The notes: generated by a model not told the origin, from the letters alone. Counted from the stretch's first letter, positions 8,207 to 17,666 are shown. The stretch: 64,000 nucleotides of DNA from an uncultured Candidatus Melainabacteria bacterium (GCA_934757245.1 CAKVLH010000004.1:62001-126000), one strand, 5' to 3'. Made by a program: numbers and translations.

Positions 8207-9606
8207 ACGCCAAGAATTTCTTTTGAACATTCTAACGCAATATCAGTTACAAAATCCATATCTTTTTCTTCAATAATAAGCGGTGGATTAAAATAAATTA
8301 CATCTCCTAAAGGTCTTAAAAGCACGCCTTTTTCCAACGCTTTTTTATAAATCTGATATCCTGTTCGTTTTGTATAGTCCAAAGGTTCTTTTGTATCTCT
8401 GTTTTTAACGAGTTCAATCGCGTTAATCAAACCAATATGACGAACTTCACCAACATTTTCAAGCGGTAAGAATTTTTCTTTAATAATATTGTTGAAATAA
8501 ACCGCTCGTTTATTAGCTTTTTCAATAATTTGTTCGTCTTTCAATATTTTCAAGACTTCAATTGCAGCTGAGCAAGCAAGCGGATTTCCTGCATAAGTGT
8601 GCGAGTGCATAAAGGCTTTACCTTTCAAATAATCGTCATAAAAAGCGTCGTAGATTTCTTGAGTAGTTACAGCTATTGCCATTGGCATGTATCCGCCTGT
8701 CAAACCTTTTGAAAGACACATTATATCAGGACTTACACCGGCATGATTAAATGCAAACATTTTGCCAGTACGTCCATAACCTGTTGCAATTTCATCCGCA
8801 ATTAAATGAACGTTGTATTTATCGCAAAGTTCTCTCAATTTTTTCAAGTACATTGGTGGATAAACCTTCATACCTGCAGAGCCTTGCAAAAGAGGTTCAA
8901 CAATGATTGCAGCTGTTTCGTGAGCGTGTTCGGCAAAAGCTTTTTCAGCTTTTTCAAAACATTCGCAATGACAACAGCTTACTCCCTCTCCTTGAGCGGA
9001 TGTGTTCACTGACGCATGTCCTTCACAAACCTTTCCATAAGGACATCTATAGCAATCAGGACCATCAATTCTAATTACATCTAAAAGAAGCGGTTTATAT
9101 AATTCTGAATACAAATCAACTCCGCCAACTGCAAGCGCACCAAGGGTTTCGCCGTGGTAAGCGTCAGAAAGTGCCATAAATCTTTTCTTTTCTGGATGCC
9201 CTGTTTGATAATGATATTGGAAACTCATTTTTAATGACATTTCAATCGCAGCTGACCCATTATCAGCAAAATTAAATTTACAAAGCCCGTCAGGAACAAC
9301 TTTCGCTAATTCATGACAAAGTGTAATTGCAGGCTTATGTGAAAAGTTTGCAAAGATAACATGTTCTAATGAATCAATTTGTTTTTTTACAGCTGCATTA
9401 ATTCTCGGATGACAATGTCCTAAAAGATTGCACCACCAAGAGCTTATGACATCTTTATAGCATTTGCCGTTTGTATCATAAAGGTTAATGCCTTGACCGC
9501 GCTCAATTACAATTGGTGGCAAGGTTTCGTAATCCTTCATTTGTGAGCATGGGTGCCAAATGTATTTTAAGTCTTCTTTTTGCCAATCTTTAATTTCGTT
9601 TTCCAT
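8203..9606 (-). CDS. bioA: Adenosylmethionine-8-amino-7-oxononanoate aminotransferase
   Basis: 467 residues. PLP enzyme that makes 7,8-diaminopelargonic acid in biotin synthesis, using S-adenosylmethionine as amino donor. Visible are KYIWHPCSQMKDY, SSWWCNLLGH, YHGETLGALAVGG and the PLP-lysine region CLSKGLTGGYMP. The ATG at 9606 has a good RBS (AAAGGCG); the longer reading to 9648 would run into a REP. The segment GHASVNTSAQGEGVSCC looks like an extra cysteine-rich loop whose middle is encoded by repeat-like DNA (8984-8995). bioB is at the far end of the window. Confidence 0.92.
   Translation of the reverse strand: MENEIKDWQKEDLKYIWHPCSQMKDYETLPPIVIERGQGINLYDTNGKCYKDVISSWWCNLLGHCHPRINAAVKKQIDSLEHVIFANFSHKPAITLCHELAKVVPDGLCKFNFADNGSAAIEMSLKMSFQYHYQTGHPEKKRFMALSDAYHGETLGALAVGGVDLYSELYKPLLLDVIRIDGPDCYRCPYGKVCEGHASVNTSAQGEGVSCCHCECFEKAEKAFAEHAHETAAIIVEPLLQGSAGMKVYPPMYLKKLRELCDKYNVHLIADEIATGYGRTGKMFAFNHAGVSPDIMCLSKGLTGGYMPMAIAVTTQEIYDAFYDDYLKGKAFMHSHTYAGNPLACSAAIEVLKILKDEQIIEKANKRAVYFNNIIKEKFLPLENVGEVRHIGLINAIELVKNRDTKEPLDYTKRTGYQIYKKALEKGVLLRPLGDVIYFNPPLIIEEKDMDFVTDIALECSKEILGV
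8975..9010 (-). repeat. Possible REP remnant inside bioA
   Basis: The coding strand carries TCAAGGAGAGGG, a 12-mer shared with the repeat block inside the radical SAM gene; both give the peptide QGEG in frame. Only one arm of the hairpin is kept, so this is less certain than the other insertions. Confidence 0.4.
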
Positions 9607-9630
9607 AATATCGCCTTTTTTAATTTTTTT

Positions 9631-9653
9631 GTTGGGCTGAAAGCCCAACTTAC
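9631..9653 (-). repeat. GTAA-REP (GTTGGGC class)
   Basis: Minus reading: GTAA then GTTGGGCTTTCAGCCCAAC. Sister copies are at 31801-31823, 48904-48926 and 56283-56304. It sits directly upstream of the bioA RBS. Confidence 0.7.
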
Positions 9654-9665
9654 ATTCTTTTTAAA

Positions 9666-9746
9666 ACCCTCTTCCTAACCCTCCCCCAAGGGAGGGAACT
9701 AGTTTTACATTTTCTGCTTGCGACCCCTCTCCATGGGGGAGAGTAG
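9666..9746. repeat. Two CCCTC/GAGGG hairpin repeats between bioA and the PBP gene
   Basis: 9679-9697 has CCCTCCC..GGGAGGG preceded by CCTAA; 9724-9746 has CCCCTCTCCATGGGGGAGAG. They fill the gap between two genes on the same strand. Confidence 0.6.
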
Positions 9747-9814
9747 AATTTCAAGTTGAGCCTTCGCGAAACTTAGAAATTCACTCATTGACTTTTTGTC
9801 CTTTTCACTTTTTA

Positions 9815-11956
9815 CTATTGCCCTATCGGTGCGCTCGTTATCGGAATTGGTGCAAACTGCGCTTGCGGAGCTTCAACTCTTTCCTGCTTAACTTCAACCG
9901 TCGGAGTTTCTTTTTTCTTTTGAATTAAATCTACCGGCTTTATACTATCCGGTTTAACAGCGGAAGGTTGTTCGTTGTTGCCCTTTTGTGTTTCATCTTT
10001 CGCTTTATCTTTTTCATCCAATTTCTTTTTAGCTTCAGATTGAGGAATTATAGAAACCCCTGGAGCTTTGAACGGATTTAATATAACTTCTGGATACTCG
10101 AAATCAACATTGCCGTAAGGTTCTGTTGCAACTGTCATTACGTCTTTCCAAATAATTGCCGGAACGGTACCACCTGTAATTCCGCCCATTTGAGAGTTAT
10201 CGTCATTGCCAACCCAAACCCCTGTTACAACGTCAGGAGTAAATCCTATAAAGTAAGCATCGCGGCTATCATCGGTTGTACCAGTTTTACCTGCTGCAGG
10301 CTTACCAATGTTAGCAGCACGACCTGTACCATTTGTAATTACGGTTTTCATAATTGCTGTCATTGTAGCTGCGGTATTCAAATTTAAAACTTTGCTTGAG
10401 CGAGCTTTTTTTGCTTCATAAAGAACTGTTCCACGTGATGATTCAACTCTTTCGATTGCATAAGGTTCAACCTTAAAACCACCATTTGCAAATACGCCGT
10501 ATGCTCTTGTCATTTCAAATAATTTAACGCTGTTTGACCCAAGTGAAATAGTATAGTCATAAGGAATTGGAGTTGTAATTCCCATTACACGTGCTAATTG
10601 AATAACTGCTCTTACGCCAACAGCGTCCATAAGTCTCGCCGTACAAACGTTAGAAGATACCATTAATGCTGTATATAGCGGGATTGGGCCTCTATATTTA
10701 TTACCATAGTTTTTAGGCGTCCAATCACCTGCTCTAAAGGGCAAATCATCAATCATATCATTTGGTGAATATCCTTTTTCGATTGCTGCGGTGTAAACAA
10801 AAGGTTTAAAAGCTGAGCCTGAAGGACGAGAAGATTGTGTAATTCTATCGTATTGGCTCTTAGAATAATCTTTACCGCCTGCGTAAACTAAGATTCGGCC
10901 GTCAATTGGGCTGAATGAGAATACTGCAGCTTGGTTTTTATCACGACTTAATCCCCAAGCATTTAAATCTCTGATGATTGCTTCGTTTGCCTTAACTTGC
11001 GCATTGTAATTAAGTGTTGTAATAACTTTATAACCACCGTTTACAATTTCATCTTCAGAAAAACCTAATTTTTGTAAATCTTTCATTACATAGTCGCAGA
11101 AATATGGCGCTTTATTTGTTGCATACATCATTGGCATGGTTGAAAGTTTGATTGGTGATTTTTTTGCGTTTTCGTAAGTTTCTTTATCAATGTATTTCAT
11201 TTTATACATTCTTAAAAGAACTTGATTCCTACGTTTTTCAGCTAGTTTAATATTGTTATAAGGTGAATAAACGGAAGGTGCTTGTGGAAGTCCTGCAATT
11301 AATGCCATTTCAGGCAAAGTTAATTGGTTAAGATTTTTGTTAAAATAAATCTTTGCAGCACCTTTAACGCCATATGCACCAGAACCAAGATAAACATTGT
11401 TAAGGTACATTTCTAAAATTTTATCTTTAGGAATAGTTTTTTCAATCTGTGCCGCAACTTGCAGTTCTTTTATCTTACGAGTAAAAGTTTTTTCGTTAGA
11501 CAAGAAAAGAATTCTTGAAAGCTGTTGTGTAATTGTACTTGCACCTTGTACAACGTGCCCTGCCAGAGCGTTAGCAACCATTGAACGAGCAAGACCAACC
11601 ATGTCATATCCCGGATGAGAGTAGAAATTCTTATCTTCAGTTGCGATAAGCGCTTTTACAAGTTGTTCAGGAACTTCGCTCAATTGAACGTTAGAATAAG
11701 TGTATCCTGCAAAAGTTTTGATAACTTCGCCATCAGACGCGCAGAAAGTTGTTACAATGTTTGGTTTGAGCGTGTTTAAGTTTTTTATTGGCGGAAGCGA
11801 CATTAAATATAGCTTTAATGCAATCATGCCGGCTAAAAACACACCTAATGCAAAAACAACAAGCGTTGTAATCAGACTTAACATTGGGTTGTCAACCATA
11901 ATACGCTTTTTAGAATACCCTCTTTTCCTATTTTTAGGAATGTTGTAATTTCCCAT
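9815..11956 (-). CDS. Class A penicillin-binding protein (PBP1A-like)
   Basis: 713 residues. Bifunctional peptidoglycan glycosyltransferase/transpeptidase of the inner membrane facing the periplasm. A basic cytoplasmic start and one membrane helix (about 27-52) are followed by the GT51 domain (ATEDKNFYSHPGYD, GASTITQQL, YLNNVYLG) and the transpeptidase with SGSAFKP (SxxK serine), SSN and KTGT motifs. The C-terminal 80 residues are a low-complexity Pro/Lys/Glu tail. RBS GAAGGGAT lies upstream of the ATG. Confidence 0.93.
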   Translation of the reverse strand: MGNYNIPKNRKRGYSKKRIMVDNPMLSLITTLVVFALGVFLAGMIALKLYLMSLPPIKNLNTLKPNIVTTFCASDGEVIKTFAGYTYSNVQLSEVPEQLVKALIATEDKNFYSHPGYDMVGLARSMVANALAGHVVQGASTITQQLSRILFLSNEKTFTRKIKELQVAAQIEKTIPKDKILEMYLNNVYLGSGAYGVKGAAKIYFNKNLNQLTLPEMALIAGLPQAPSVYSPYNNIKLAEKRRNQVLLRMYKMKYIDKETYENAKKSPIKLSTMPMMYATNKAPYFCDYVMKDLQKLGFSEDEIVNGGYKVITTLNYNAQVKANEAIIRDLNAWGLSRDKNQAAVFSFSPIDGRILVYAGGKDYSKSQYDRITQSSRPSGSAFKPFVYTAAIEKGYSPNDMIDDLPFRAGDWTPKNYGNKYRGPIPLYTALMVSSNVCTARLMDAVGVRAVIQLARVMGITTPIPYDYTISLGSNSVKLFEMTRAYGVFANGGFKVEPYAIERVESSRGTVLYEAKKARSSKVLNLNTAATMTAIMKTVITNGTGRAANIGKPAAGKTGTTDDSRDAYFIGFTPDVVTGVWVGNDDNSQMGGITGGTVPAIIWKDVMTVATEPYGNVDFEYPEVILNPFKAPGVSIIPQSEAKKKLDEKDKAKDETQKGNNEQPSAVKPDSIKPVDLIQKKKETPTVEVKQERVEAPQAQFAPIPITSAPIGQ

Positions 11957-11997
11957 ATTTACTATTATCCCTTCTATTTGTTTTATAGATTGCTCTA

Positions 11998-12016
11998 CCC
12001 TCTCCCTAGCAGAGGG
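11998..12016. repeat. CCCTCT/AGAGGG hairpin repeat
   Basis: CCCTCTCCCTAGCAGAGGG lies in the divergent gap between the PBP gene and the YkgJ-like gene; same class as 9666-9746. Confidence 0.55.
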
Positions 12017-12109
12017 AATAAGGACTATTTTCTAACCTTATTTATAGGTTATAATATAGTTAATCTTATTTTACCAAATAAATCGAAATAGCGGAGTTTT
12101 TGCAATCAA

Positions 12110-12508
12110 ATGTTAAGTTTTTTGACAATTTTAAAAAATGAATTTTTATCTTATTTCGTTCCTGAAAAAATGGAATACAAAATTACAGGCAAATGTCTAA
12201 AATGTGGTAAATGTTGTCGTTATATGTATAGTTTTGATACGTATACAACGACTGATTTTAAGATTATGCAATTTTTATTCCCTGCTTATAAACGATTTTA
12301 TATCAGAGGAAAAGATGAAGAAGGTAATTTGATATTTGCTTGTAAATACGTAACAGAAGAAGGGCTTTGTTCTGTTTATGACAAGCGATTAAAGATGTGC
12401 AAAAATTACCCTGCAAAAAAGATTTCTTATGCCGGTAAGTTGCATGAAGGTTGCGGATACAAAGTCGAAGATAAAAGCTTTGAAAGTTACATGAAAAAAG
12501 AACGTTAA
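12110..12508 (+). CDS. YkgJ-family (UPF0153) cysteine-cluster protein
   Basis: 132 residues. The family signature CLKCGKCCR and the later pair CSVYDKRLKMCKNYP give the CxxCxxCC..C..C pattern thought to bind zinc or an iron-sulfur cluster. Function of the family is unknown. A TATAAT-like box precedes the gene in the divergent gap with the PBP gene. It ends overlapping the convergent glycosyltransferase gene by four bases. Confidence 0.8.
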   Translation: MLSFLTILKNEFLSYFVPEKMEYKITGKCLKCGKCCRYMYSFDTYTTTDFKIMQFLFPAYKRFYIRGKDEEGNLIFACKYVTEEGLCSVYDKRLKMCKNYPAKKISYAGKLHEGCGYKVEDKSFESYMKKER

Positions 12509-13488
12509 CCTTGAATAACTTTTTCAACAATTTCGTCTGCGGATAAATTTAAACAATCCAATGTTTCGCAAGTCGTTTGGCGACGCTCCCACAGGCATGG
12601 CTGAAGCGAACAAGAGCAGTTTGCTTTAATAGGAATAACTTTGCCGTTATTTGGAATGAGTTTCTTATCGTCAGTAGAGCCAAAAATAACATAAGTCTTA
12701 ATTCCTAGAGCAACTGCTACATGCAAAGGAGCTGAATCTGAACATAAAAATTTTTCAGCACATGAAATTAATTCTGCAAGCTCTTTCAAGTTTTTAGTTT
12801 TACCAAACATGTTTATATACTTGTTTTCAGGCACTAACCTAACAATCGTATCTATAGTTTCTTTATCATCCGGCCCGCCGGCTATAATTACTTTTTTACC
12901 TTCATCTGCTAATTTATTAACAACTTCAGCCCATTTTTCTGCCGGAATAGTTTTTATCATATTCTTTTTTACACTCAAAAGGCTAACTCCCGGATGAATA
13001 AGTACCGTATTAGGCTCAACAGACTTGGTAGTTATATCAATTTGAGGAATTTCTGTATTATATTCAGTAATTCCTCGAACTAAATCGTGATACATCTTTG
13101 CTGCATATTGATTTTTATTAAGCGTAACTGCTTCTGTTAAAAGCATCTCACTTAATTTTCCAGAATTATAACCATAACGCTTTTTAATAAAAGTTGCAAA
13201 CAAAAACATTGCTATAAATTTATTTGAGCCGGAAGATATAACCATATCAAAGCGTTTTGTCCAAATTTTTAATAATAGCTTCGCTAGTTCAAAATACTTA
13301 TCTTTCCCCTTAATATCTGCAAACAAAGTTTTATCAATTATATTTGTGAGCGATGTTACGCCTTTACTTCTAGGCTCTAGTGCCAAAGTTATTTCAGCAT
13401 CCGGATATTGTTTCTTTACAGAAATGATAGTTGGCAAAAATAGGATTTCATCACCTAAACCACCAAAATTTATAAATAAAATCTTCAT
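12505..13488 (-). CDS. Glycosyltransferase family 9 (heptosyltransferase-like)
   Basis: 327 residues with a GT-B fold layout. The N-terminus ILFINFGGLGDEILFLPTI matches GT9/ADP-heptosyltransferases, and the C-terminal half has VLIHPGVS, IIAGGPDDKET and LCSDSAPLHVAVALGIKTYVIFGS, the typical donor-binding region. It probably adds sugars to lipopolysaccharide core or another surface glycan at the cytoplasmic face of the inner membrane. Acceptor and donor cannot be assigned; KdsD in this window supports a Kdo-containing LPS. Confidence 0.85.
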   Translation of the reverse strand: MKILFINFGGLGDEILFLPTIISVKKQYPDAEITLALEPRSKGVTSLTNIIDKTLFADIKGKDKYFELAKLLLKIWTKRFDMVISSGSNKFIAMFLFATFIKKRYGYNSGKLSEMLLTEAVTLNKNQYAAKMYHDLVRGITEYNTEIPQIDITTKSVEPNTVLIHPGVSLLSVKKNMIKTIPAEKWAEVVNKLADEGKKVIIAGGPDDKETIDTIVRLVPENKYINMFGKTKNLKELAELISCAEKFLCSDSAPLHVAVALGIKTYVIFGSTDDKKLIPNNGKVIPIKANCSCSLQPCLWERRQTTCETLDCLNLSADEIVEKVIQG

Positions 13489-13540
13489 ATACTTTTTGTA
13501 CTTTAAATAAAGTTTTTTTTCAAGCTTCTAATAATTCATA

Positions 13541-13577
13541 ATAAAAAATCAAGGCGCGAGACTTCACCTCACGCCTT
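13541..13577 (-). terminator. Rho-independent terminator of the SLH gene
   Basis: Minus reading: AAGGCGTGAG, loop, CTCGCGCCTT, then GATTTTTTATT. It lies directly downstream of the SLH-protein stop codon. Confidence 0.8.
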
Positions 13578-13603
13578 GGTAATTTTTTGTAAAAAACTAA
13601 TTC

Positions 13604-15022
13604 TTAGTAAAGAATTGTCAATACTTCATCTGGGTTCAAGCTTGAATCATTAGTTGTGTTAGGTACGAAAATGTACTTAGCTTCATCTACGAATTCATAG
13701 CAAACGCCGAATACACCAGAGGCAGCAAGCTTAGTGATATTGTAAACACCTTTACCTACTGTAATAAAGCTGCTTCCTACGCTCTTAAGACCCTTAACAG
13801 GGTGCAATGAAGCAGTATCAGCAAATGCGTCTGACCAATTGTCGCCGTATTCTTCAACACCATTAGCAACTACTTCTGCAGCAGAAGAAGCTGTTCTACC
13901 AGCAACACCTGCAACTCTACCTACCATTGAGAATGGAGCGCCAAGAACTCTTGAAGCTACGTTAGGATTTTTAGTTACGTTAACTTCTGCAGATGAAAGT
14001 TGTTTAGGGAATTCAGCGCAGTTGTCGCCATTTTTGATGTTTTCAAATTGAACTTCAATATAACCAGGTTTTTTAACTCCTGGTCTTGCAACGCTTGTTA
14101 CTTTTCCTTTTACTGTTGAGCCTGCAGGATAAGTTACGCCTGCAATTTTTGTATCTTCAACAGTTTTAGCTGTGAATGTATCACCAACGTTAGAAGTTCT
14201 TGCGCTAATTCTTTCGCTTAACTTAATTTTAATAGCGATTGGTTCATATTTTGTCGCACAACCTGCAATACCTTTAGATGTATCAATTCTGAAGTTTGCT
14301 TTTAATGCGCCTAACATATAAGCAACTTGTTCTTTTGATAAATATTCATCGTTAACTACTTTATCTTTATCAGGAATTTTGTTTAAGATGTTTGAAGCAA
14401 TAACTTCATCTGTCGCGCCCACTGCCCAGCTAGGGATGTATTTAACTGTTTGACCTTCAAAAGTTGGAGTAGCAGTTCTATCAACATCTAAGTCCATCAT
14501 TTTAGCGAAAGTAGCAAATACTTCTGCTTTTGTAATTGGTTGGTCAGGTTTGAATGTTGAATCAGGATAACCAATCATAACATCAGCTGTTAATGCTCTG
14601 TCGATTTGAGATTTAGCCCAATAATCAGATGCAACGTCAGTATATTTGTTACCTTTAACTTCTGTTAAATTTAAACCGTCAGCAATAATGAATGCTAATT
14701 CTGAACGTAATACAGGCATTTTAGGGTCATATAAACCAGCTCTTCTTGAGTCCATTTGACCTTTCATGTTGCAAAGCATTTGTTTTGCAAAACGAGCAAC
14801 AACTACGTTTTGTTTACCTTCAATTGTTTTAACATTGCATGGCTTGTAAATTTTTCCACCAACGACAACATCGTTTTCTGAAGTTACCATTGCATGGCTT
14901 TGAGAACCGAACAATGTAGGATGAGCGTAAGCTTGAACATCAGCTGGTTCACCTGCCATTGCTACGCAAGAAGTTATACAAGCAACGCTTAAAGCTGCCA
15001 TAAGTTTTGTAGATAGTTTCAT
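13604..15022 (-). CDS. S-layer homology (SLH) domain envelope protein
   Basis: 472 residues with a signal peptide (about 1-23, cleavage after AMA). Residues about 95-180 hold SLH-type sequence (VLRSELAFIIADGL, YTDVASDYWAKSQIDRAL, GYPDSTFKPDQPITKAEVFATFAKMM), which in cyanobacteria binds peptidoglycan or its polymers. The middle (about 260-345) looks beta-rich; the C-terminal part has alanine/glycine-rich stretches. It is probably an outer envelope protein linking cell wall and outer membrane. It has a strong RBS (AAGGAGAAG) and a TATAAT at 15073-15078, so it is likely transcribed alone. Confidence 0.82.
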   Translation of the reverse strand: MKLSTKLMAALSVACITSCVAMAGEPADVQAYAHPTLFGSQSHAMVTSENDVVVGGKIYKPCNVKTIEGKQNVVVARFAKQMLCNMKGQMDSRRAGLYDPKMPVLRSELAFIIADGLNLTEVKGNKYTDVASDYWAKSQIDRALTADVMIGYPDSTFKPDQPITKAEVFATFAKMMDLDVDRTATPTFEGQTVKYIPSWAVGATDEVIASNILNKIPDKDKVVNDEYLSKEQVAYMLGALKANFRIDTSKGIAGCATKYEPIAIKIKLSERISARTSNVGDTFTAKTVEDTKIAGVTYPAGSTVKGKVTSVARPGVKKPGYIEVQFENIKNGDNCAEFPKQLSSAEVNVTKNPNVASRVLGAPFSMVGRVAGVAGRTASSAAEVVANGVEEYGDNWSDAFADTASLHPVKGLKSVGSSFITVGKGVYNITKLAASGVFGVCYEFVDEAKYIFVPNTTNDSSLNPDEVLTILY

Positions 15023-15081
15023 ACTTCTCCTTTCCTTTTTACTCTCGCTTTTCTTTTTTATTTTTCGTTTTTATTATAACA

Positions 15082-16068
15082 CTATTTTTTCATTAGGTAG
15101 GCTTGAGGGTAACAAAAATCCTCTCTAAAACCGATTCTTCTATACATTTTTAAAGCTTTATAATTATTTGTTTCAGTTGTTACGTTTACTTCGCTAAAAG
15201 CTCTTTTACCTAATTTTGTCCAATCAACAATCGTTTTAATCGAACGGTTTAGAAGATGTTCAGAAAAACCATGTCCTCTATGCTCTTTTTCAATTGCAAC
15301 TAGAGGTAAGTTCGCAATCTTACCACCTGTAACGTTTGCAAATGCAAAACCAACAGGCTTGTCGTTATATAAAAGCACAGATGTAACTTCCGGTAAAAAT
15401 TCTCCGTAAATGCTATCAACAACTTTATTGATAATATCTTTAGTGCCTTCTATAGTCTTAAATCTTGTATCATAAATAGCATCTTGAGTATCTCTGAATG
15501 ATTCGTGAATAATTCTTACAGCGTCTTCTCTATAAGATGGGTCATAGCTTACAATTTTGTATTCAGAAGGTTTTTCGCTCAATTTCATGTTTTCTAAAAT
15601 TCTTTCAGAAGAAGCGTTGCCCATCATAAATCTTAAAACAGCAAGTCCGATATACTTAAATCCATACTTTGAAATATCAGCAGTAAATACTGCTTGATGA
15701 CCAAGCATAGGATAAGAAACAACTTTAGTTTGACGCTCAACTTCTGTTAATTCTAAAAACTTTTCAATTAAAAGTTTGATTTTTGTAAGTTCGTCTTCTG
15801 TTCCAAGGCAATGAATTAAGTTAAGTTCAACCGCTTCAGAGATTGACGTGGTATAAACTAAAAACGCAGTAGGAATTTCATTTTCTTTTAAAACTATACA
15901 TTTCATGTAGTCTTTTTCAACGGCATCAATAAATTCTTCATAAGGAAGCGGTTCAAGTTCAAATTTGTATTCGTCAACAGCTTTTGCTTTGAAGTCATTA
16001 TAAACTCCTGCAAAGAATTTATAAATATTGCTGTTTAGTAATTCCACTTCGTATGATGTATCTGCCAT
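15082..16068 (-). CDS. GNAT-family N-acetyltransferase
   Basis: 328 residues from the ATG at 16068, chosen for its RBS (AGAGGAT). The C-terminal half is a GNAT domain: PEVTSVLLYNDKPVGFAFAN, then LVAIEKEHRGHGFSEHLLNRSI (the acetyl-CoA pyrophosphate loop), then NVTTETNNYKALKMYRRIGF. The N-terminal half may be a degenerate second GNAT domain. Substrate unknown. It follows ribBA closely (27 bases) and may be in the same transcript. Confidence 0.8.
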   Translation of the reverse strand: MADTSYEVELLNSNIYKFFAGVYNDFKAKAVDEYKFELEPLPYEEFIDAVEKDYMKCIVLKENEIPTAFLVYTTSISEAVELNLIHCLGTEDELTKIKLLIEKFLELTEVERQTKVVSYPMLGHQAVFTADISKYGFKYIGLAVLRFMMGNASSERILENMKLSEKPSEYKIVSYDPSYREDAVRIIHESFRDTQDAIYDTRFKTIEGTKDIINKVVDSIYGEFLPEVTSVLLYNDKPVGFAFANVTGGKIANLPLVAIEKEHRGHGFSEHLLNRSIKTIVDWTKLGKRAFSEVNVTTETNNYKALKMYRRIGFREDFCYPQAYLMKK

Positions 16069-16095
16069 AAAATATCCTCTTGTTTGCACTCTGAA

Positions 16096-17301
16096 TTACA
16101 TAATATGGTGCATTTTTTCGCATTTCGTGTTTATGTATCTTTCGTTGTATTTATTAACTTCTGATTTCAAGTTAATATTTTCGTGTATTGTTAAACCATA
16201 CCCTTTTAATCCAACGATTTTTTTAGGGTTGTTTGTAATTAAATTAAAGTTGTTGAAGCCTAAATCTAAAATGATTTGCGCCCCAACTCCGTAGTTTCTC
16301 AAATCAGGTGCAAAACCTAGTGAAACATTTGCTTCCACCGTATCTTGACCTTCTTCTTGAAGTTTGTATGTTTTAAGCTTGTTAATAAGTCCGATTCCAC
16401 GTCCTTCGTGATCACGGATATAAATTACAGCGCCTTTGCCGTAATCATTAATCATTTTTAAAGCTGTATGTAATTGCCAATTGCAATCGCATTTTAAACT
16501 GTGGAAAATGTCGCCCGTCAAACATTCGCTATGAACCCTGATTAAAGGTGTTTTGTCTGAGCCGTCGTCTTTAACAAGTGCAACGTGTTCGCAACCTGTG
16601 ATTGTATCGATATATCCAACAATATTAAAATCACCAAATTGTGTCGGCAAAAACACTTCAACTTCACGTTTTACAAATTTTTCTTTTTCTAGCCTGTATG
16701 CGATTAAATCAGCAACAGTAATGAATTTGATATTGTGCTTTTCGGCAAATTTATGCAAATCGTCGCGTCTTGCCATTTCACCATTTTCTTTCATAATTTC
16801 GCACATAATTCCGGCTTCTCTATGTCCGCAAAGTCTTGCCAAATCAACAACAGCCTCTGTATGACCGCATCTTTTTAATACTCCGCCTTTTCTTGCTACA
16901 CAAGGGAATAAATGCCCAGGTCTGCGTAAATCAGAAGGTTGCGCGTCAGGCGCAATTGCTACTTCAATAGTTTTTGCTCTATCAAAAGCTGAAACGCCTG
17001 TTGTAACGCCATATTTCGGATGAGCATCAATACTTAGAGAAAATGCTGTTTGCATACTTTCTGTATTTTTTTCTACCATTTGCGGAAGGTCAAGTTGTTT
17101 TGCAATGCTGTCAGAAATCGCTAAACACACGATTCCGCGACATTCTTTAGTGATAAAGTTTACAAGCTCAGGCGTTACAAATTGAGCAGAACAAATTAAA
17201 TCGCCTTCATTTTCCCTGTCTTCGTCATCTGCAACAATTAAGGGTTTACCTGCTTTGAAATCCTCTAAAGCTTCTTGAATTGTGTTAAACTTGCCTGTCA
17301 T
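16096..17301 (-). CDS. ribBA: RibBA: 3,4-dihydroxy-2-butanone-4-phosphate synthase / GTP cyclohydrolase II
   Basis: 401 residues. Fused enzyme making both riboflavin precursors. The DHBP synthase half shows DDEDRENEGDL and RAGHTEA-like RCGHTEAVVDL; the cyclohydrolase II half shows zinc ligands in CLTGDIFHSLKCDCNWQL and DHEGRGIGLINK. The ATG at 17301 (MTGKFN) fits the remnant of ribE lying just upstream, whose stop would overlap this start region. The longer reading to 17334 translates ribE remnant sequence and is unlikely. Confidence 0.93.
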   Translation of the reverse strand: MTGKFNTIQEALEDFKAGKPLIVADDEDRENEGDLICSAQFVTPELVNFITKECRGIVCLAISDSIAKQLDLPQMVEKNTESMQTAFSLSIDAHPKYGVTTGVSAFDRAKTIEVAIAPDAQPSDLRRPGHLFPCVARKGGVLKRCGHTEAVVDLARLCGHREAGIMCEIMKENGEMARRDDLHKFAEKHNIKFITVADLIAYRLEKEKFVKREVEVFLPTQFGDFNIVGYIDTITGCEHVALVKDDGSDKTPLIRVHSECLTGDIFHSLKCDCNWQLHTALKMINDYGKGAVIYIRDHEGRGIGLINKLKTYKLQEEGQDTVEANVSLGFAPDLRNYGVGAQIILDLGFNNFNLITNNPKKIVGLKGYGLTIHENINLKSEVNKYNERYINTKCEKMHHIM

Positions 17302-17302
17302 A

Positions 17303-17498
17303 TTAATAAAAACCATTCCTTTGAAGAAAATCAATATCTATTCTTGACCTATTATCACTCGTTGATAAAAATTTTTCAATATATTTAGCTAGTATATCGA
17401 CCTCTATATTTACCAAATCGCTCTTTTTTAAGTTTTTTTGAATTTTTATTTGTGATCGTTTGGATTTTTCTTGTTTCTTCTACGATTTCGGTAAACAT
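17303..17498 (-). pseudogene. ribE: Internally deleted copy of ribE
   Basis: The first about 45 bases match the start of intact ribE (MFTEIVEET) and the last about 125 bases match its end (KFL..IDIDFLQ), including the stop codon two bases before ribBA. About 430 bases between are missing and the two parts are out of frame with each other. The TGTACA-N17-TAAGAT box upstream of intact ribE (20525-20553) is kept here (17505-17533), so this stub may still serve as promoter and leader for ribBA. Confidence 0.88.
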
Positions 17499-17504
17499 AA
17501 AGTA

Positions 17505-17533
17505 ATCTTAGCACATTTTAAAGTAAATGTACA
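17505..17533 (-). promoter_or_regulatory. Candidate promoter retained upstream of ribE stub/ribBA
   Basis: TGTACA, 17 bases, TAAGAT, conserved with the same spacing at 20525-20553 upstream of intact ribE. The -10 box is only six bases from the ribE ATG, so transcripts would be nearly leaderless; the assignment is tentative. Confidence 0.4.
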
Positions 17534-17608
17534 GAATAAAGAAAGCAAACAAGGTTAAACGTGTTGTCCAAAATTCGTTATACTACGGAATCGCTTGCTG
17601 TCGTAGTT

Positions 17609-17643
17609 GTAGGTCGTGTTGGACAATTGTCATCCAACACGAC
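17609..17643 (+). repeat. GTAG-REP (GTCGTGTTGGA class)
   Basis: GTAG followed by GTCGTGTTGGA..TCCAACACGAC. Relatives are at 19760-19794, 19813-19843 and 63714-63748. Confidence 0.75.
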
Positions 17644-17666
17644 GACCTACCTACTTGCCAACTTCA

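Noticed and set aside
9607..9648. Extended start of BioA
   Set aside because: The added residues are encoded by a REP hairpin and the inner ATG has a good RBS.
17302..17334. Longer N-terminus for RibBA
   Set aside because: The extra residues come from the collapsed ribE copy in another frame; MTGKFN at 17301 matches the ribBA stub at 19857-19893.
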